In this document: positions 8,753 through 16,460 of the stretch, one piece after another
Numbering within the stretch: the first letter of the stretch is position 1
Layout of the letters: each line of letters starts with the position of its first letter
Notes under the pieces: generated by a model
What the model was told of the DNA's origin: nothing
Databases searched by the model: none
What the model saw: only the letters and a program-made list of their open reading frames with translations
NCBI RefSeq assembly: GCF_019599265.1
Contig: NZ_JAHZTC010000018.1
Span: forward strand, 48,859-112,858
Direction: 5' to 3'
DNA length: 64,000 nucleotides
Source: Pontibacter sp. HSC-14F20
Lineage (GTDB): Bacteria; Bacteroidota; Bacteroidia; Cytophagales; Hymenobacteraceae
Position numbers and translations under genes: made by a program

Positions 8753-9588
8753 CGCCTCAGATGGAACACCTCGGCTTGCTCTTTGGTGAACAGGTATAGC
8801 GTATTGCTGCTGATCAGGGCAGAGAGGTAATTTTTGTCGGCCGGCAGGGGAAGGGTGCGCTCCTGCAGTTTGTACAGGTCGAAAAAGTGCAGCACATTAT
8901 CTTTCACGAAGTATAGCTCATTTCCTTTAAAAGCGATGTAAGACACACCCGTGAAAGGCAGCCTTTTCTTATAGTTGCCCAGATTGTCAAATACATAAAT
9001 ACCGCCGTTGTAATCCAGCAGGTATACCATGTTCTGATATTCCCGAATAAACCGTACATCAAAGCGGGCTTTGTCAAGAATGAGGTTGAGCGGAGTTTCG
9101 ATGATGGGTTTCTGGTAGCGGAGGTCCAGTTTGCTGAGTGTGAAGTCTGATTCGTTGAAAAGCCAGAAGCTATCGTCGGAGGTGAGAGTAGCGGCCTGCA
9201 CATTACCCATGTAACCCAAGTCTGTCAGGCGTGTGTTGGCGATGGGGCGCATAAAACGATCGAGCAATATGAGCTCCTGCCGGTCTTCGTAAAAGAGAAA
9301 GACCTTCATCGGATTCCAGGCTTCAACAGCTGTAATACGACCACGACTTGGCGGCGAAAAAGTGTTGACAGGCTTGCCCAGTGTGTCGAGCACAAACAGA
9401 TTCTGGCCCGTATCCATCAGGTATACGCTGCCGTTTCGGGCAATCGAAACAGTGGCAGGAGAGGAGATGGCAAAGCTGTGGCTAAAAGTGAGCGTAACCG
9501 ATGAGTCGGGCTGCTGCGCGGATGCAGGTATAGCCAACACCGCTAGAAGCAGGTATAGCGCTGCGCTCAGGTATAGCCTATTTTTCAA
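8749..9588 (-). CDS. Secreted protein of unknown function, probable beta-propeller
   Basis: Starting at a TTG (9588) preceded by GGAG, the protein opens KNRLYLSAALYLLLAVLAIPASA, a clean signal peptide, and has about 279 residues. The rest is a series of roughly 40-residue segments with YLMDTG, FLFYED, YLLDYNG, YFVKDN and YLFTKE strands, the look of a beta-propeller with four-stranded blades. An in-frame ATG at 9618 is possible but lacks a ribosome-binding site and adds a polar stretch. The 5' end overlaps lpxH by 11 nt, suggesting coupled translation in the LUD-lpxH group. I cannot assign a function. Confidence 0.65.
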   Translation of the reverse strand: MKNRLYLSAALYLLLAVLAIPASAQQPDSSVTLTFSHSFAISSPATVSIARNGSVYLMDTGQNLFVLDTLGKPVNTFSPPSRGRITAVEAWNPMKVFLFYEDRQELILLDRFMRPIANTRLTDLGYMGNVQAATLTSDDSFWLFNESDFTLSKLDLRYQKPIIETPLNLILDKARFDVRFIREYQNMVYLLDYNGGIYVFDNLGNYKKRLPFTGVSYIAFKGNELYFVKDNVLHFFDLYKLQERTLPLPADKNYLSALISSNTLYLFTKEQAEVFHLRR

Positions 9589-10348
9589 AATACTCCAGTT
9601 TAAGGTCCGTACCGTCATATACGCCGTAAGAGCAAAAATTGACCCATTCTCCCAGGTTGACATACCTGCTGTTGCCATTAACCGGCATGTCGAGGGGCAG
9701 GTGGCGGTGGCCAAACACGTAGAAATCGTGATGCTGTTCGTTTTCCACTTTTTTGCAGTACTGCATCAGCCATTCTTCTTCGCCAAAAAACTTCTCGTCA
9801 TCATTGGTGTTGCTGATGCGGCTTCTGCGCGACCACATATTGGCGATGCCTATACCTGCATTGGGGTGCAGCCAGCCAAATAGCCACTGACAGGCTTTGT
9901 TATTGAACACTTTCTTGAGCACTTTGTAGGTATGGTCGCCCGGGCCAAGGCCATCGCCGTGCCCGATATAGAATTTGTGACCGCCAAGGTTCGTAGAAAT
10001 CGGCTCCCGGATAATGGGAATGTTGAGTTCTTCAGGGAAGTAATCGAACATCCACATATCGTGGTTCCCCGTGAAAAAAAGCACCGGTATACCTGCATCA
10101 GTCAGTTCGGCCAGTTTGCCTTGCAATCGGATAAAGCCTTTAGGGATAGCATGCCGGTACTCGAACCAGAAATCAAATATGTCGCCTAGCAGCAGGATAG
10201 CCGCTGCGTCACGCTTCACGGTGTCGAGCCAGCGTACGATCTTTTTCTCACGGGCAAGGCTCTGCTCGGCGTTGGGCACACCCAGATGAAAATCAGAGGC
10301 GAAATATATTTTCTGGCCGGGAGCCAGTTCGTCAATGCGGAAGGTCAT
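9578..10348 (-). CDS. lpxH: UDP-2,3-diacylglucosamine diphosphatase LpxH
   Basis: The 256-residue calcineurin-like metallophosphoesterase cleaves UDP-2,3-diacylglucosamine to lipid X in lipid A synthesis at the inner membrane. The two-metal site is complete: SDFHLG (Asp19, His21), GDIFDFWFEY (Asp56), TGNHD (Asn95, His96), GHGD (His130) and GHRH (His214, His216). The DFWFEY continuation of the second motif is characteristic of LpxH rather than other phosphoesterases. The start overlaps the LUD gene by 17 nt and the 3' end overlaps the secreted-protein gene, so these three are probably one transcript. Confidence 0.92.
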   Translation of the reverse strand: MTFRIDELAPGQKIYFASDFHLGVPNAEQSLAREKKIVRWLDTVKRDAAAILLLGDIFDFWFEYRHAIPKGFIRLQGKLAELTDAGIPVLFFTGNHDMWMFDYFPEELNIPIIREPISTNLGGHKFYIGHGDGLGPGDHTYKVLKKVFNNKACQWLFGWLHPNAGIGIANMWSRRSRISNTNDDEKFFGEEEWLMQYCKKVENEQHHDFYVFGHRHLPLDMPVNGNSRYVNLGEWVNFCSYGVYDGTDLKLEYFEK

Positions 10349-10982
10349 CTATCAGAAAAAGTACTAACTGTTTTGGGCCATGAGCGCCCATTACCAATGT
10401 TTTTTCGATATCGGCCGTGCGGCTCGGGCCACTCACCAGCGATACCATGGAGGGGAAATTTTCTTTATACTTGTCGCGCACCCGCTGCAGACCGTCTTTG
10501 ATGTCAGGTACCAATTGGCTGGCTTTTGCCACAATCATGTGCGTTTCCGGATAAATGCTGAGGCGCCTGCCACCGGCATTACCAGAACTCACCAAGATGC
10601 TGCCGGTTCTTGTTATAAGTGCTTCGCAGGTAGTGAGGCTAGCCTGGGCCTTTTGTATAAAATCCTCTTCCGTAGAGGTGAAATCTATACCTGCCTGGTA
10701 GAGAATGTTCTGCAAGTTAGGTTCCCAAACGTGCAGGAACTCGATCTGTTGCTCTCTTTTTAAATTGAAAAGCTGATCGAAAAAGTCCTCCTCATCTTCG
10801 CAGTATACAAACAGGCCACTGTTGGCAATAAAAGCTTGCGCAAAGGCAATAGAATGATCCTCTGCTAGTGGTTGGTGCAGCGGTGAGCTGAAGTCGGGGG
10901 TGGGAGGCAGAAAAGGCGCTGACTTAGCCAGCGCCTCTCTAACTCTTCTTAATACAATTTCTTTCGATTTTGCTTCGTACAT
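10332..10982 (-). CDS. LUD-domain protein, LutC/YkgG family
   Basis: The 216-residue protein ends with the LUD signature: GSILVSSGNAGGRR, ETHMIVAKASQLVPD, SLVSGPSRTADIE and VMGAHGPKQLVLFLID. In Bacillus LutC belongs to a three-gene iron-sulphur lactate oxidase complex (LutABC). The lutA and lutB partners are absent here, so a role in lactate use is not supported by context. In Bacteroidota a lone LUD gene next to lpxH or ftsH is plausible, but I am inferring that. The gene lies 12 nt after ftsH and overlaps lpxH, so it probably shares their transcript. Confidence 0.85.
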   Translation of the reverse strand: MYEAKSKEIVLRRVREALAKSAPFLPPTPDFSSPLHQPLAEDHSIAFAQAFIANSGLFVYCEDEEDFFDQLFNLKREQQIEFLHVWEPNLQNILYQAGIDFTSTEEDFIQKAQASLTTCEALITRTGSILVSSGNAGGRRLSIYPETHMIVAKASQLVPDIKDGLQRVRDKYKENFPSMVSLVSGPSRTADIEKTLVMGAHGPKQLVLFLIDDLPH

Positions 10983-10994
10983 GCTCGGAGTTTA

Positions 10995-13127
10995 TCAAGC
11001 AGTTCTGCTGTTGATGGTATCGTTCGGGTCAGCAGGTGCATCGTTTTGCAGCGGAGTACCTGGCACGCTTCCGTTGCCATTTTGCTCCGGGTGCTCTGAC
11101 TGTCCAACTTCGATCGGATGCTTCTCCTGGTTTACTTCGCTTTTTGTTTTGCTGCGGTCCGTTCCGGCAGTGTGTGCCTGGTAGGTCGTCAGCGCATCAA
11201 AAGGTCGTTTGCCAACCAGTCGCTCTAGATCACTCTGGAACAGAATTTCCTTTTGCAACAGCTCCTGCGCTACTATCTCTAACTCTCTTGCCTTGTCCGT
11301 TAGCAACTCTTTGGTGCGTATGTAGGCAGTTTCAATAATGTTGCGTACCTCGTTGTCAATCGTTTCGGCGGTAGCTTCAGAGTAAGGCTTATTAAAGGCC
11401 ATATCCGTCTGCTTCGAATCGTAGAACGATACATTGCCGATCTTCGAGTTCATGCCATACATTGTCACGATGCTGTAAGCCATTTTGGTAATTCGCTCCA
11501 GGTCACTCAAAGCACCTGTCGAGATCTTGCCAAACACGAGCTCTTCAGCGGCACGTCCACCAAGGGCCATGCACATCTCGTCGATCAACTGTTCTGTGGT
11601 ATACAGGAACTGCTCTTTTGGCAAGTACTGCGCATACCCCAGCGCGGCAACACCACGTGGAACAATACTCACTTTTACCAATGGATCGGCGTGCTCCAGG
11701 AACCAGCCGGCAATGGCGTGACCCGCTTCGTGGTAGGCTACAATTTTCTTTTCTTCCGGAGAAATGATCTTGTTCTTTTTCTCCAGACCACCGATCACAC
11801 GGTCAATGGCATCATTGAAGTCTTGTTGGTCTACTGCCTTCTTATTGCGGCGAGCGGCGATCAGAGCAGCTTCGTTACATACGTTGGCAATCTCGGCACC
11901 GGCAAAACCAGGTGTCTGAGCAGCCAGCTTACGGGCATCTACATCAGCAGACAGGGTAAGTGGCTTCAAGTGCACATCAAATATTTCGGTACGGCCATTA
12001 ATGTCTGGTTTGTCGATACTTATCTGACGGTCAAAACGACCCGGACGAAGCAGAGCTGAGTCGAGTGTGTCAGGGCGGTTAGTCGCTGCCAGGATGATTA
12101 CACCTGAGTCAGTGGCAAAACCATCCATTTCTACAAGCAGAGAGTTCAGTGTATTCTCACGTTCGTCGTTACCACCTGGCGTAGCGCCACGGCTACGGTG
12201 ACGGCCAATCGCGTCAATCTCGTCAATGAAGATGATACAAGGCGCTTTGGCTTTTGCCTGCTTGAACAGGTCACGCACACGGGCGGCACCCACACCTACG
12301 AACATCTCTACAAAGTCAGATCCTGACAGTGAGAAGAATGGTACGTCGGCTTCACCGGCTACTGCTTTCGCAAGTAAGGTTTTACCTGTACCCGGAGGGC
12401 CTACCAGGAGAGCACCTTTCGGTATCTTACCACCCAGGATCGTGAATTTGCTAGGGTTCTTGAGGAACTCAACAATCTCCTGGATCTCTTCTTTTGCTTC
12501 TTCCAAGCCGGCCACGTCCTTAAACGTAATCTTAACCTTGTTTTCAGCATCGAACAGGGCAGCTTTTGACTTGCCGATGTTAAAGATCTGACCACCTGCG
12601 CCACCCGCTGTTACGCGGCGCATCAGGAACCAGAAACCAAACAGTAACAGGATCAGGAAACCCCACTGGAAGAAGAAATCAGCGAAGCCTGTACGTGTCT
12701 CAATGGTATAAGGGACACGGTTCTCGCGCGGAATTTCTGCCTGCAGCTTTTCGTAATCTTCTTTAAAAGATTCTGCCGTGATGATGGTGAAGTGGTAGTG
12801 CGGACCTTGGTCCATACTGCCTAGGGTGCCACGGCTGGACAGCTCGCGGCTATACTTCTCATTCTGCAGGGCTTCATCCTTCAGGTATACCTCCACGATC
12901 TTGCCGTTCACGATGGTCAGTTTTTGCACATCGTTGCTGAGCAGCATTTCCTCGAAGGTCTGCTGGGTGGTTTCTACAGAGGCGTTGCTCTTGTTAAGCC
13001 AGGTAAGTCCGAAAATAAGCAGGATGAGCACCGCCAGCATCCACAACTGCATAGTTGGCCGTGGGGGCGTCGGGGGGATCATCGGCTTTTTCTTTTTATT
13101 ATTCCCTTTATTATTTTTTTCAGCCAT
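10995..13127 (-). CDS. ftsH: ATP-dependent zinc metalloprotease FtsH
   Basis: The 710-residue membrane AAA protease degrades misfolded membrane proteins and regulatory substrates. Two membrane helices (about 27-44 and 151-170) flank a periplasmic domain. The AAA module has Walker A GPPGTGKT (243-250), Walker B IIFIDEID (298-305) and the second region of homology [21 protein letters not shown]. The zinc protease motif is HEAGH (466-470). The last 80 residues are polar and low-complexity. It is preceded on the same strand by rsfS, with 71 nt between, and followed by the LUD and lpxH genes. Confidence 0.97.
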   Translation of the reverse strand: MAEKNNKGNNKKKKPMIPPTPPRPTMQLWMLAVLILLIFGLTWLNKSNASVETTQQTFEEMLLSNDVQKLTIVNGKIVEVYLKDEALQNEKYSRELSSRGTLGSMDQGPHYHFTIITAESFKEDYEKLQAEIPRENRVPYTIETRTGFADFFFQWGFLILLLFGFWFLMRRVTAGGAGGQIFNIGKSKAALFDAENKVKITFKDVAGLEEAKEEIQEIVEFLKNPSKFTILGGKIPKGALLVGPPGTGKTLLAKAVAGEADVPFFSLSGSDFVEMFVGVGAARVRDLFKQAKAKAPCIIFIDEIDAIGRHRSRGATPGGNDERENTLNSLLVEMDGFATDSGVIILAATNRPDTLDSALLRPGRFDRQISIDKPDINGRTEIFDVHLKPLTLSADVDARKLAAQTPGFAGAEIANVCNEAALIAARRNKKAVDQQDFNDAIDRVIGGLEKKNKIISPEEKKIVAYHEAGHAIAGWFLEHADPLVKVSIVPRGVAALGYAQYLPKEQFLYTTEQLIDEMCMALGGRAAEELVFGKISTGALSDLERITKMAYSIVTMYGMNSKIGNVSFYDSKQTDMAFNKPYSEATAETIDNEVRNIIETAYIRTKELLTDKARELEIVAQELLQKEILFQSDLERLVGKRPFDALTTYQAHTAGTDRSKTKSEVNQEKHPIEVGQSEHPEQNGNGSVPGTPLQNDAPADPNDTINSRTA

Positions 13128-13198
13128 GAATATGTTGTTTCAGGATAAATGAAATACAGAGAGCCGTCCCGTTTTGTTTTAGGAACTCTCTGCTAAGC

Positions 13199-13573
13199 TT
13201 AGGCATCTTCTATACGGCGGATGCCTGCATCGCCCCACAATTCCTCCAGCGCGTAAAACTCGCGTTTATCTTTCAAAAACACATGCGCTACCACATCTAC
13301 GTAGTCAAGCAGGACCCACTCCTTGTTGGTGCGGCCCTCGCTTTGCCAGGGGTTCTGACGAGTGGCTTTGTATATTTCTTCTTCGATAGACGATGCGATA
13401 GCATCCAGCTGTGAGTCGGATGATGCAGATGCGATTACAAAGTAATCAGATACGGCATTTTTGAGGGACTTCAGGTTAAGAACGACGATATCGTACGCTT
13501 TCTTTTCCTGCATGCCTTTTACTACAAGCTCTGCCAATATGTCTGAATTGGCCTCAGCCTTGGTTTCTTTCAT
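13199..13573 (-). CDS. rsfS: Ribosome silencing factor RsfS
   Basis: The 124-residue protein carries the RsfS (Iojap/YbeB) core. That core includes YDIVVLNLKSLKNAVSDYFV, then ASASSDSQLDAIASSIEEE, with WQSEGRTNKEWVLLDYVDVVAHVF near the end. RsfS binds ribosomal protein uL14 and keeps the 50S subunit from joining the 30S in starvation. It is the first gene of the rsfS-ftsH-LUD-lpxH block and is divergent from birA, with an own promoter in the 50-nt gap. Confidence 0.93.
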   Translation of the reverse strand: MKETKAEANSDILAELVVKGMQEKKAYDIVVLNLKSLKNAVSDYFVIASASSDSQLDAIASSIEEEIYKATRQNPWQSEGRTNKEWVLLDYVDVVAHVFLKDKREFYALEELWGDAGIRRIEDA

Positions 13574-13583
13574 TTGTACTACT

Positions 13584-13604
13584 TAATTTTGATTTACAAA
13601 AGTA
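13584..13604. promoter_or_regulatory. Divergent -7 elements for birA and rsfS
   Basis: TAATTTTG at 13584-13591 on the + strand fits TAnnTTTG, 32 nt before the birA ATG. TACTTTTG on the - strand (13604-13597) fits the same consensus upstream of rsfS. The two are back to back within 21 nt, so the transcripts may overlap slightly at their 5' ends. Confidence 0.5.
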
Positions 13605-13622
13605 CTAAATTCTGTTTAATGT

Positions 13623-14372
13623 ATGGTGCCTAATACGCTGTTTATGGGCCAGCAGCTGTTTTTTCTGCCGGTTTGTAAATCCACCAACTCAGAGGCTCAG
13701 CAGCTACTCCTCAAAAATGAAGCCACAGAGGGTTGTGTGGTGCTAACTGACGAGCAGACCCAGGGTCGCGGTCAGCGGGGTAATACCTGGGAGGCAGCTC
13801 CCGGCAAAAACATCACACTTTCTGTAATTCTGTCACCCGTTTTTCTGGCTGTCAGGCACCAGTTTCACCTCAATATGGCGATTTCGCTGGCGGTGCTTGA
13901 CCTGTTACGCGAACAGGGGCTGGAGCAGGCTCGTGTTAAATGGCCCAACGACCTATACTTCGAGGACAGGAAGCTTGGCGGGATTCTGATGGAAAACACA
14001 GTTACCAGTCAATCCATACAACACAGTATAGTGGGGATTGGTTTAAACGTAAATCAGCTTCATTTCGGAATCGGCACAGCCACTTCGCTGGCAGCCGAGG
14101 TAGGTACGCAACTCGACGTGAAAAGATTGGTGAACAGGCTGCTCGAACTGCTCGAAAAACGCTACTTAGAGCTGCGCAGTGGAAAAATTGACAAGCTCAA
14201 GTATGAATACCTGCAGGCGCTTTTCCGCTACCAGGAAGAACACGGGTATCAGATTGGATTGGAAACGGTGCAGGGCCGGATTATGGGAGTGGACGAAGAC
14301 GGCAGGCTGGCTCTAGAAATTGAGGGCGAGTTGCGCTACTTCGGTTTTAAAGAAATCGCTTACCTTATTTGA
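13623..14372 (+). CDS. birA: Biotin-[acetyl-CoA-carboxylase] ligase
   Basis: The 249-residue enzyme activates biotin to biotinyl-AMP and attaches it to carboxyl-carrier lysines. The nucleotide loop is GRGQRGN (48-54), followed by KWPND (106-110) and KLGGIL (117-122), and a C-terminal SH3-like domain (about 205-249). There is no N-terminal helix-turn-helix, so this is a group I ligase without the repressor function of E. coli BirA. The 3' end overlaps the opposing YceI gene by 8 nt. Confidence 0.93.
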   Translation: MVPNTLFMGQQLFFLPVCKSTNSEAQQLLLKNEATEGCVVLTDEQTQGRGQRGNTWEAAPGKNITLSVILSPVFLAVRHQFHLNMAISLAVLDLLREQGLEQARVKWPNDLYFEDRKLGGILMENTVTSQSIQHSIVGIGLNVNQLHFGIGTATSLAAEVGTQLDVKRLVNRLLELLEKRYLELRSGKIDKLKYEYLQALFRYQEEHGYQIGLETVQGRIMGVDEDGRLALEIEGELRYFGFKEIAYLI

Positions 14373-14958
14373 AGCTGAACTTTCTGGCGGCCACCATTTG
14401 CTGTGGTTCAGGGTCGGCTGGCATAAGTGGCATTTTGAGCGAAACCTTCATGGTGCTGGCGCCATAACCTGAGCTTAATCGGGGAGCCTGTATGTGGTGG
14501 TCGGCCAGTTTGACCGGGAAGTCGGTGAGCAGTTGCCAAGTATTTCCTTTCTGTATAAGTGTGCCGGTAATGGTTCTTTTCTTTGCAACGCCATGTATGG
14601 TTAGTATACCTGCAGCAGTTACCCTTGCTTCTCCTTTCGCTGAAACCGGGCCTTTTTCGGTGATCCTGCCTACAAAGGTTGCCTTCTGAAAGCGGCCGCT
14701 TTGCATGTACTTATCGTTGAAGCGCTCGTGCATGAGCGAGTTCATGAACTGGAATGAGGTGATGGGAACGTCGAATCTGAATTTGCCCGTCTCCAGGTCA
14801 ATCAACCCGTTGGCGGACTCGGAAGTGCCCTTGATCAGGCTGAGTGGTGCGCCGGCCTCAAACACAATCGTGCCAATGCCCTTATAGGTGCCTGTTTGGG
14901 CCTGTGCCTGCGGGAGTAGCCAGTACAGGCTGCATACAACTAGGAGTAGCTTTTTCAT
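14365..14958 (-). CDS. YceI-family secreted protein
   Basis: The 197-residue protein has a signal peptide (MKKLLLVVCS to AQAQ, about residues 1-20) and a YceI-like beta-barrel body. Members bind isoprenoid lipids in an elongated barrel. Visible family features are the SANGLIDLETGKFRFDVPITSF stretch (read in two parts), FMNSLMHERFNDKYM, and LTIHGVAKKRTITG. The mature protein is periplasmic or surface located. The Bacteroidota branch is diverged from E. coli YceI, so the ligand is uncertain. The terminal codons overlap birA in the opposite direction. Confidence 0.8.
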   Translation of the reverse strand: MKKLLLVVCSLYWLLPQAQAQTGTYKGIGTIVFEAGAPLSLIKGTSESANGLIDLETGKFRFDVPITSFQFMNSLMHERFNDKYMQSGRFQKATFVGRITEKGPVSAKGEARVTAAGILTIHGVAKKRTITGTLIQKGNTWQLLTDFPVKLADHHIQAPRLSSGYGASTMKVSLKMPLMPADPEPQQMVAARKFSFK

Positions 14959-15752
14959 ACATGCCTCGCCTTCTCTTCGGTTAAGCTTTCCTTCTATTTA
15001 TTTAACTTATCTGAGCAGAGATAGTTGAACCTGTTTACTAAAAATAATTGCGCTCTGAGCAATTATTCTCTTGTTAGTGTCTTAAGTCGCTGCTCAATTT
15101 TTGTTTTTCAAGCACTTCAGGTATGGCTGTCTTACTTGGTTCAAAGGGCAGACTTTTCGCCTTTAGCTATTTATTATAAAAAATATTGGCTCAGCCCGAG
15201 TACTACTGAGTAATAGAATTAGTCCAATAAACTGCTTGTTTTTGATGTAACGGGGCATTTTTGCTTGAGTTGCACATTTTCTATAGATAGGGTTATAGTT
15301 CAATCAGATTCTTTTTATCTTTATAAATTGCATTTGAGCCTTTTCTGGTTTGTTGGGTTGGTTTTGAAAACATAATAGCACGATGATTGTTTTAAGATTG
15401 CTATTGGTTGTGTATAGTATAATAACAATATTCGGCGCGGAAAATGATGTGGGGAGTGACTGGGTTGGGGTTCAATTTAGGTCGTTGTAACACAGGGCCT
15501 GCTATAGTTGCTTTGGCTGGATGTGATGCAACCTCTGCTACAGGTATAGGGTCATGGTGGTGCAAAGGGTATTGAAAGGCATGGTTCTTGATAATATCTG
15601 AGCACAGCCAAAAACAGTAAAAATTTCAGGTATAGTTATTTGTATTGTGTCCTGTATTTTTAATTAGATTTTTTCTATTTACTATATTTTGGTATATCTT
15701 TGACATCCTGCCAGCAAGTGGCCAGGACCTTTTGAAAAGCGAGGTGTGATAT
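14959..15752. other. Long intergenic region with a hairpin and a promoter
   Basis: No convincing gene is present in these 794 bp. A perfect 9-bp stem AATAATTGC (15043-15051) / GCAATTATT (15059-15067) with a 7-nt loop lies upstream of the YceI gene. On the + strand TATCTTTG at 15695-15702 fits the -7 consensus, 51 nt before the T9SS-cargo ATG. The rest is AT-rich with two copies of GGTATAG (about 15,542 and 15,630). Confidence 0.5.
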
Positions 15753-16331
15753 ATGAGAACTTTTACAAGAATGATAATAGTGGCTGTCTTTGCGGTTTCG
15801 CACTTGGCAGCATACAGTGTAATGGCCGACGGTCGCTTAAAAGAGGCAGGTGTGTTTCCGGTAAATACCGGAGGCAACTCAGCCTGGAAAGCTATACCTG
15901 AAAAGAAAGCCGAGGCGAATGTACGGGCTGAGAACGCCAGGACTGCTACCTGGGTTAAGAATTATACCAAGAACAAAAGCAGAAGCCTGTACCTGACCGA
16001 GACGGCCTATGCCGGTTCTTCACAGTTTGTGATCAATTCTTACATGGCCTTCATACCATCAGCCGAGCGCCAGACGCCTTCGATCAATGCTTACCCGAAC
16101 CCTTCGCGTGGCATTACCCGGGTACAATTGTCGCAGGTGGGGATGGCCGAAAACTACAAGCTGAAGATCTCGAACACGATTGGGAAGGTGATGGAAACAC
16201 ACGAACTGCCGGTGACGCACTCCAATGTTTTCATCCTCGATATGACAGGATATCCGGCTGGTGTGTATTTTTACAGTCTGCTCGTGAACGATAAGACCGT
16301 GGAAACGAAGCGTTTGATCCTTCAGAAATAA
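15753..16331 (+). CDS. Secreted protein with type IX secretion C-terminal sorting domain
   Basis: The 192-residue protein has an N-terminal signal sequence (MRTFTRMIIV, cleaved near Ala/Asp 25) and no recognisable catalytic domain in the middle. The last 75 or so residues are a T9SS type A sorting domain: INAYPNPSRGITRVQLSQ, then YKLKISNTIGKVM, and the end GVYFYSLLVNDKTVETKRLI with K at the terminus. That domain directs export across the outer membrane by the PorU/PorV type machinery. The protein is unusually short for a T9SS cargo, since most of it is signal and sorting sequence. It is monocistronic with its own promoter and terminator. Confidence 0.85.
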   Translation: MRTFTRMIIVAVFAVSHLAAYSVMADGRLKEAGVFPVNTGGNSAWKAIPEKKAEANVRAENARTATWVKNYTKNKSRSLYLTETAYAGSSQFVINSYMAFIPSAERQTPSINAYPNPSRGITRVQLSQVGMAENYKLKISNTIGKVMETHELPVTHSNVFILDMTGYPAGVYFYSLLVNDKTVETKRLILQK

Positions 16332-16360
16332 AAGGGAGCTATACCTGTTATGAGAGCGGG

Positions 16361-16388
16361 AGCCAGTTGAGAGACTGGCTTTTTTTTA
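16361..16388 (+). terminator. Rho-independent terminator after the T9SS cargo gene
   Basis: AGCCAGT (16361-16367) pairs with ACTGGCT (16374-16380), followed by eight T. Confidence 0.85.
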
Positions 16389-16460
16389 TTGCAGACTCGC
16401 CAAAGGTGCGCAGGCACCAATTTATTTAGTATTTTCGACGCTGAATATTTGTAAATTGCT

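Noticed and set aside
15025..15213. 62-codon frame between YceI and the T9SS cargo
   Set aside because: No ribosome-binding site or family features; AT-rich spacer.
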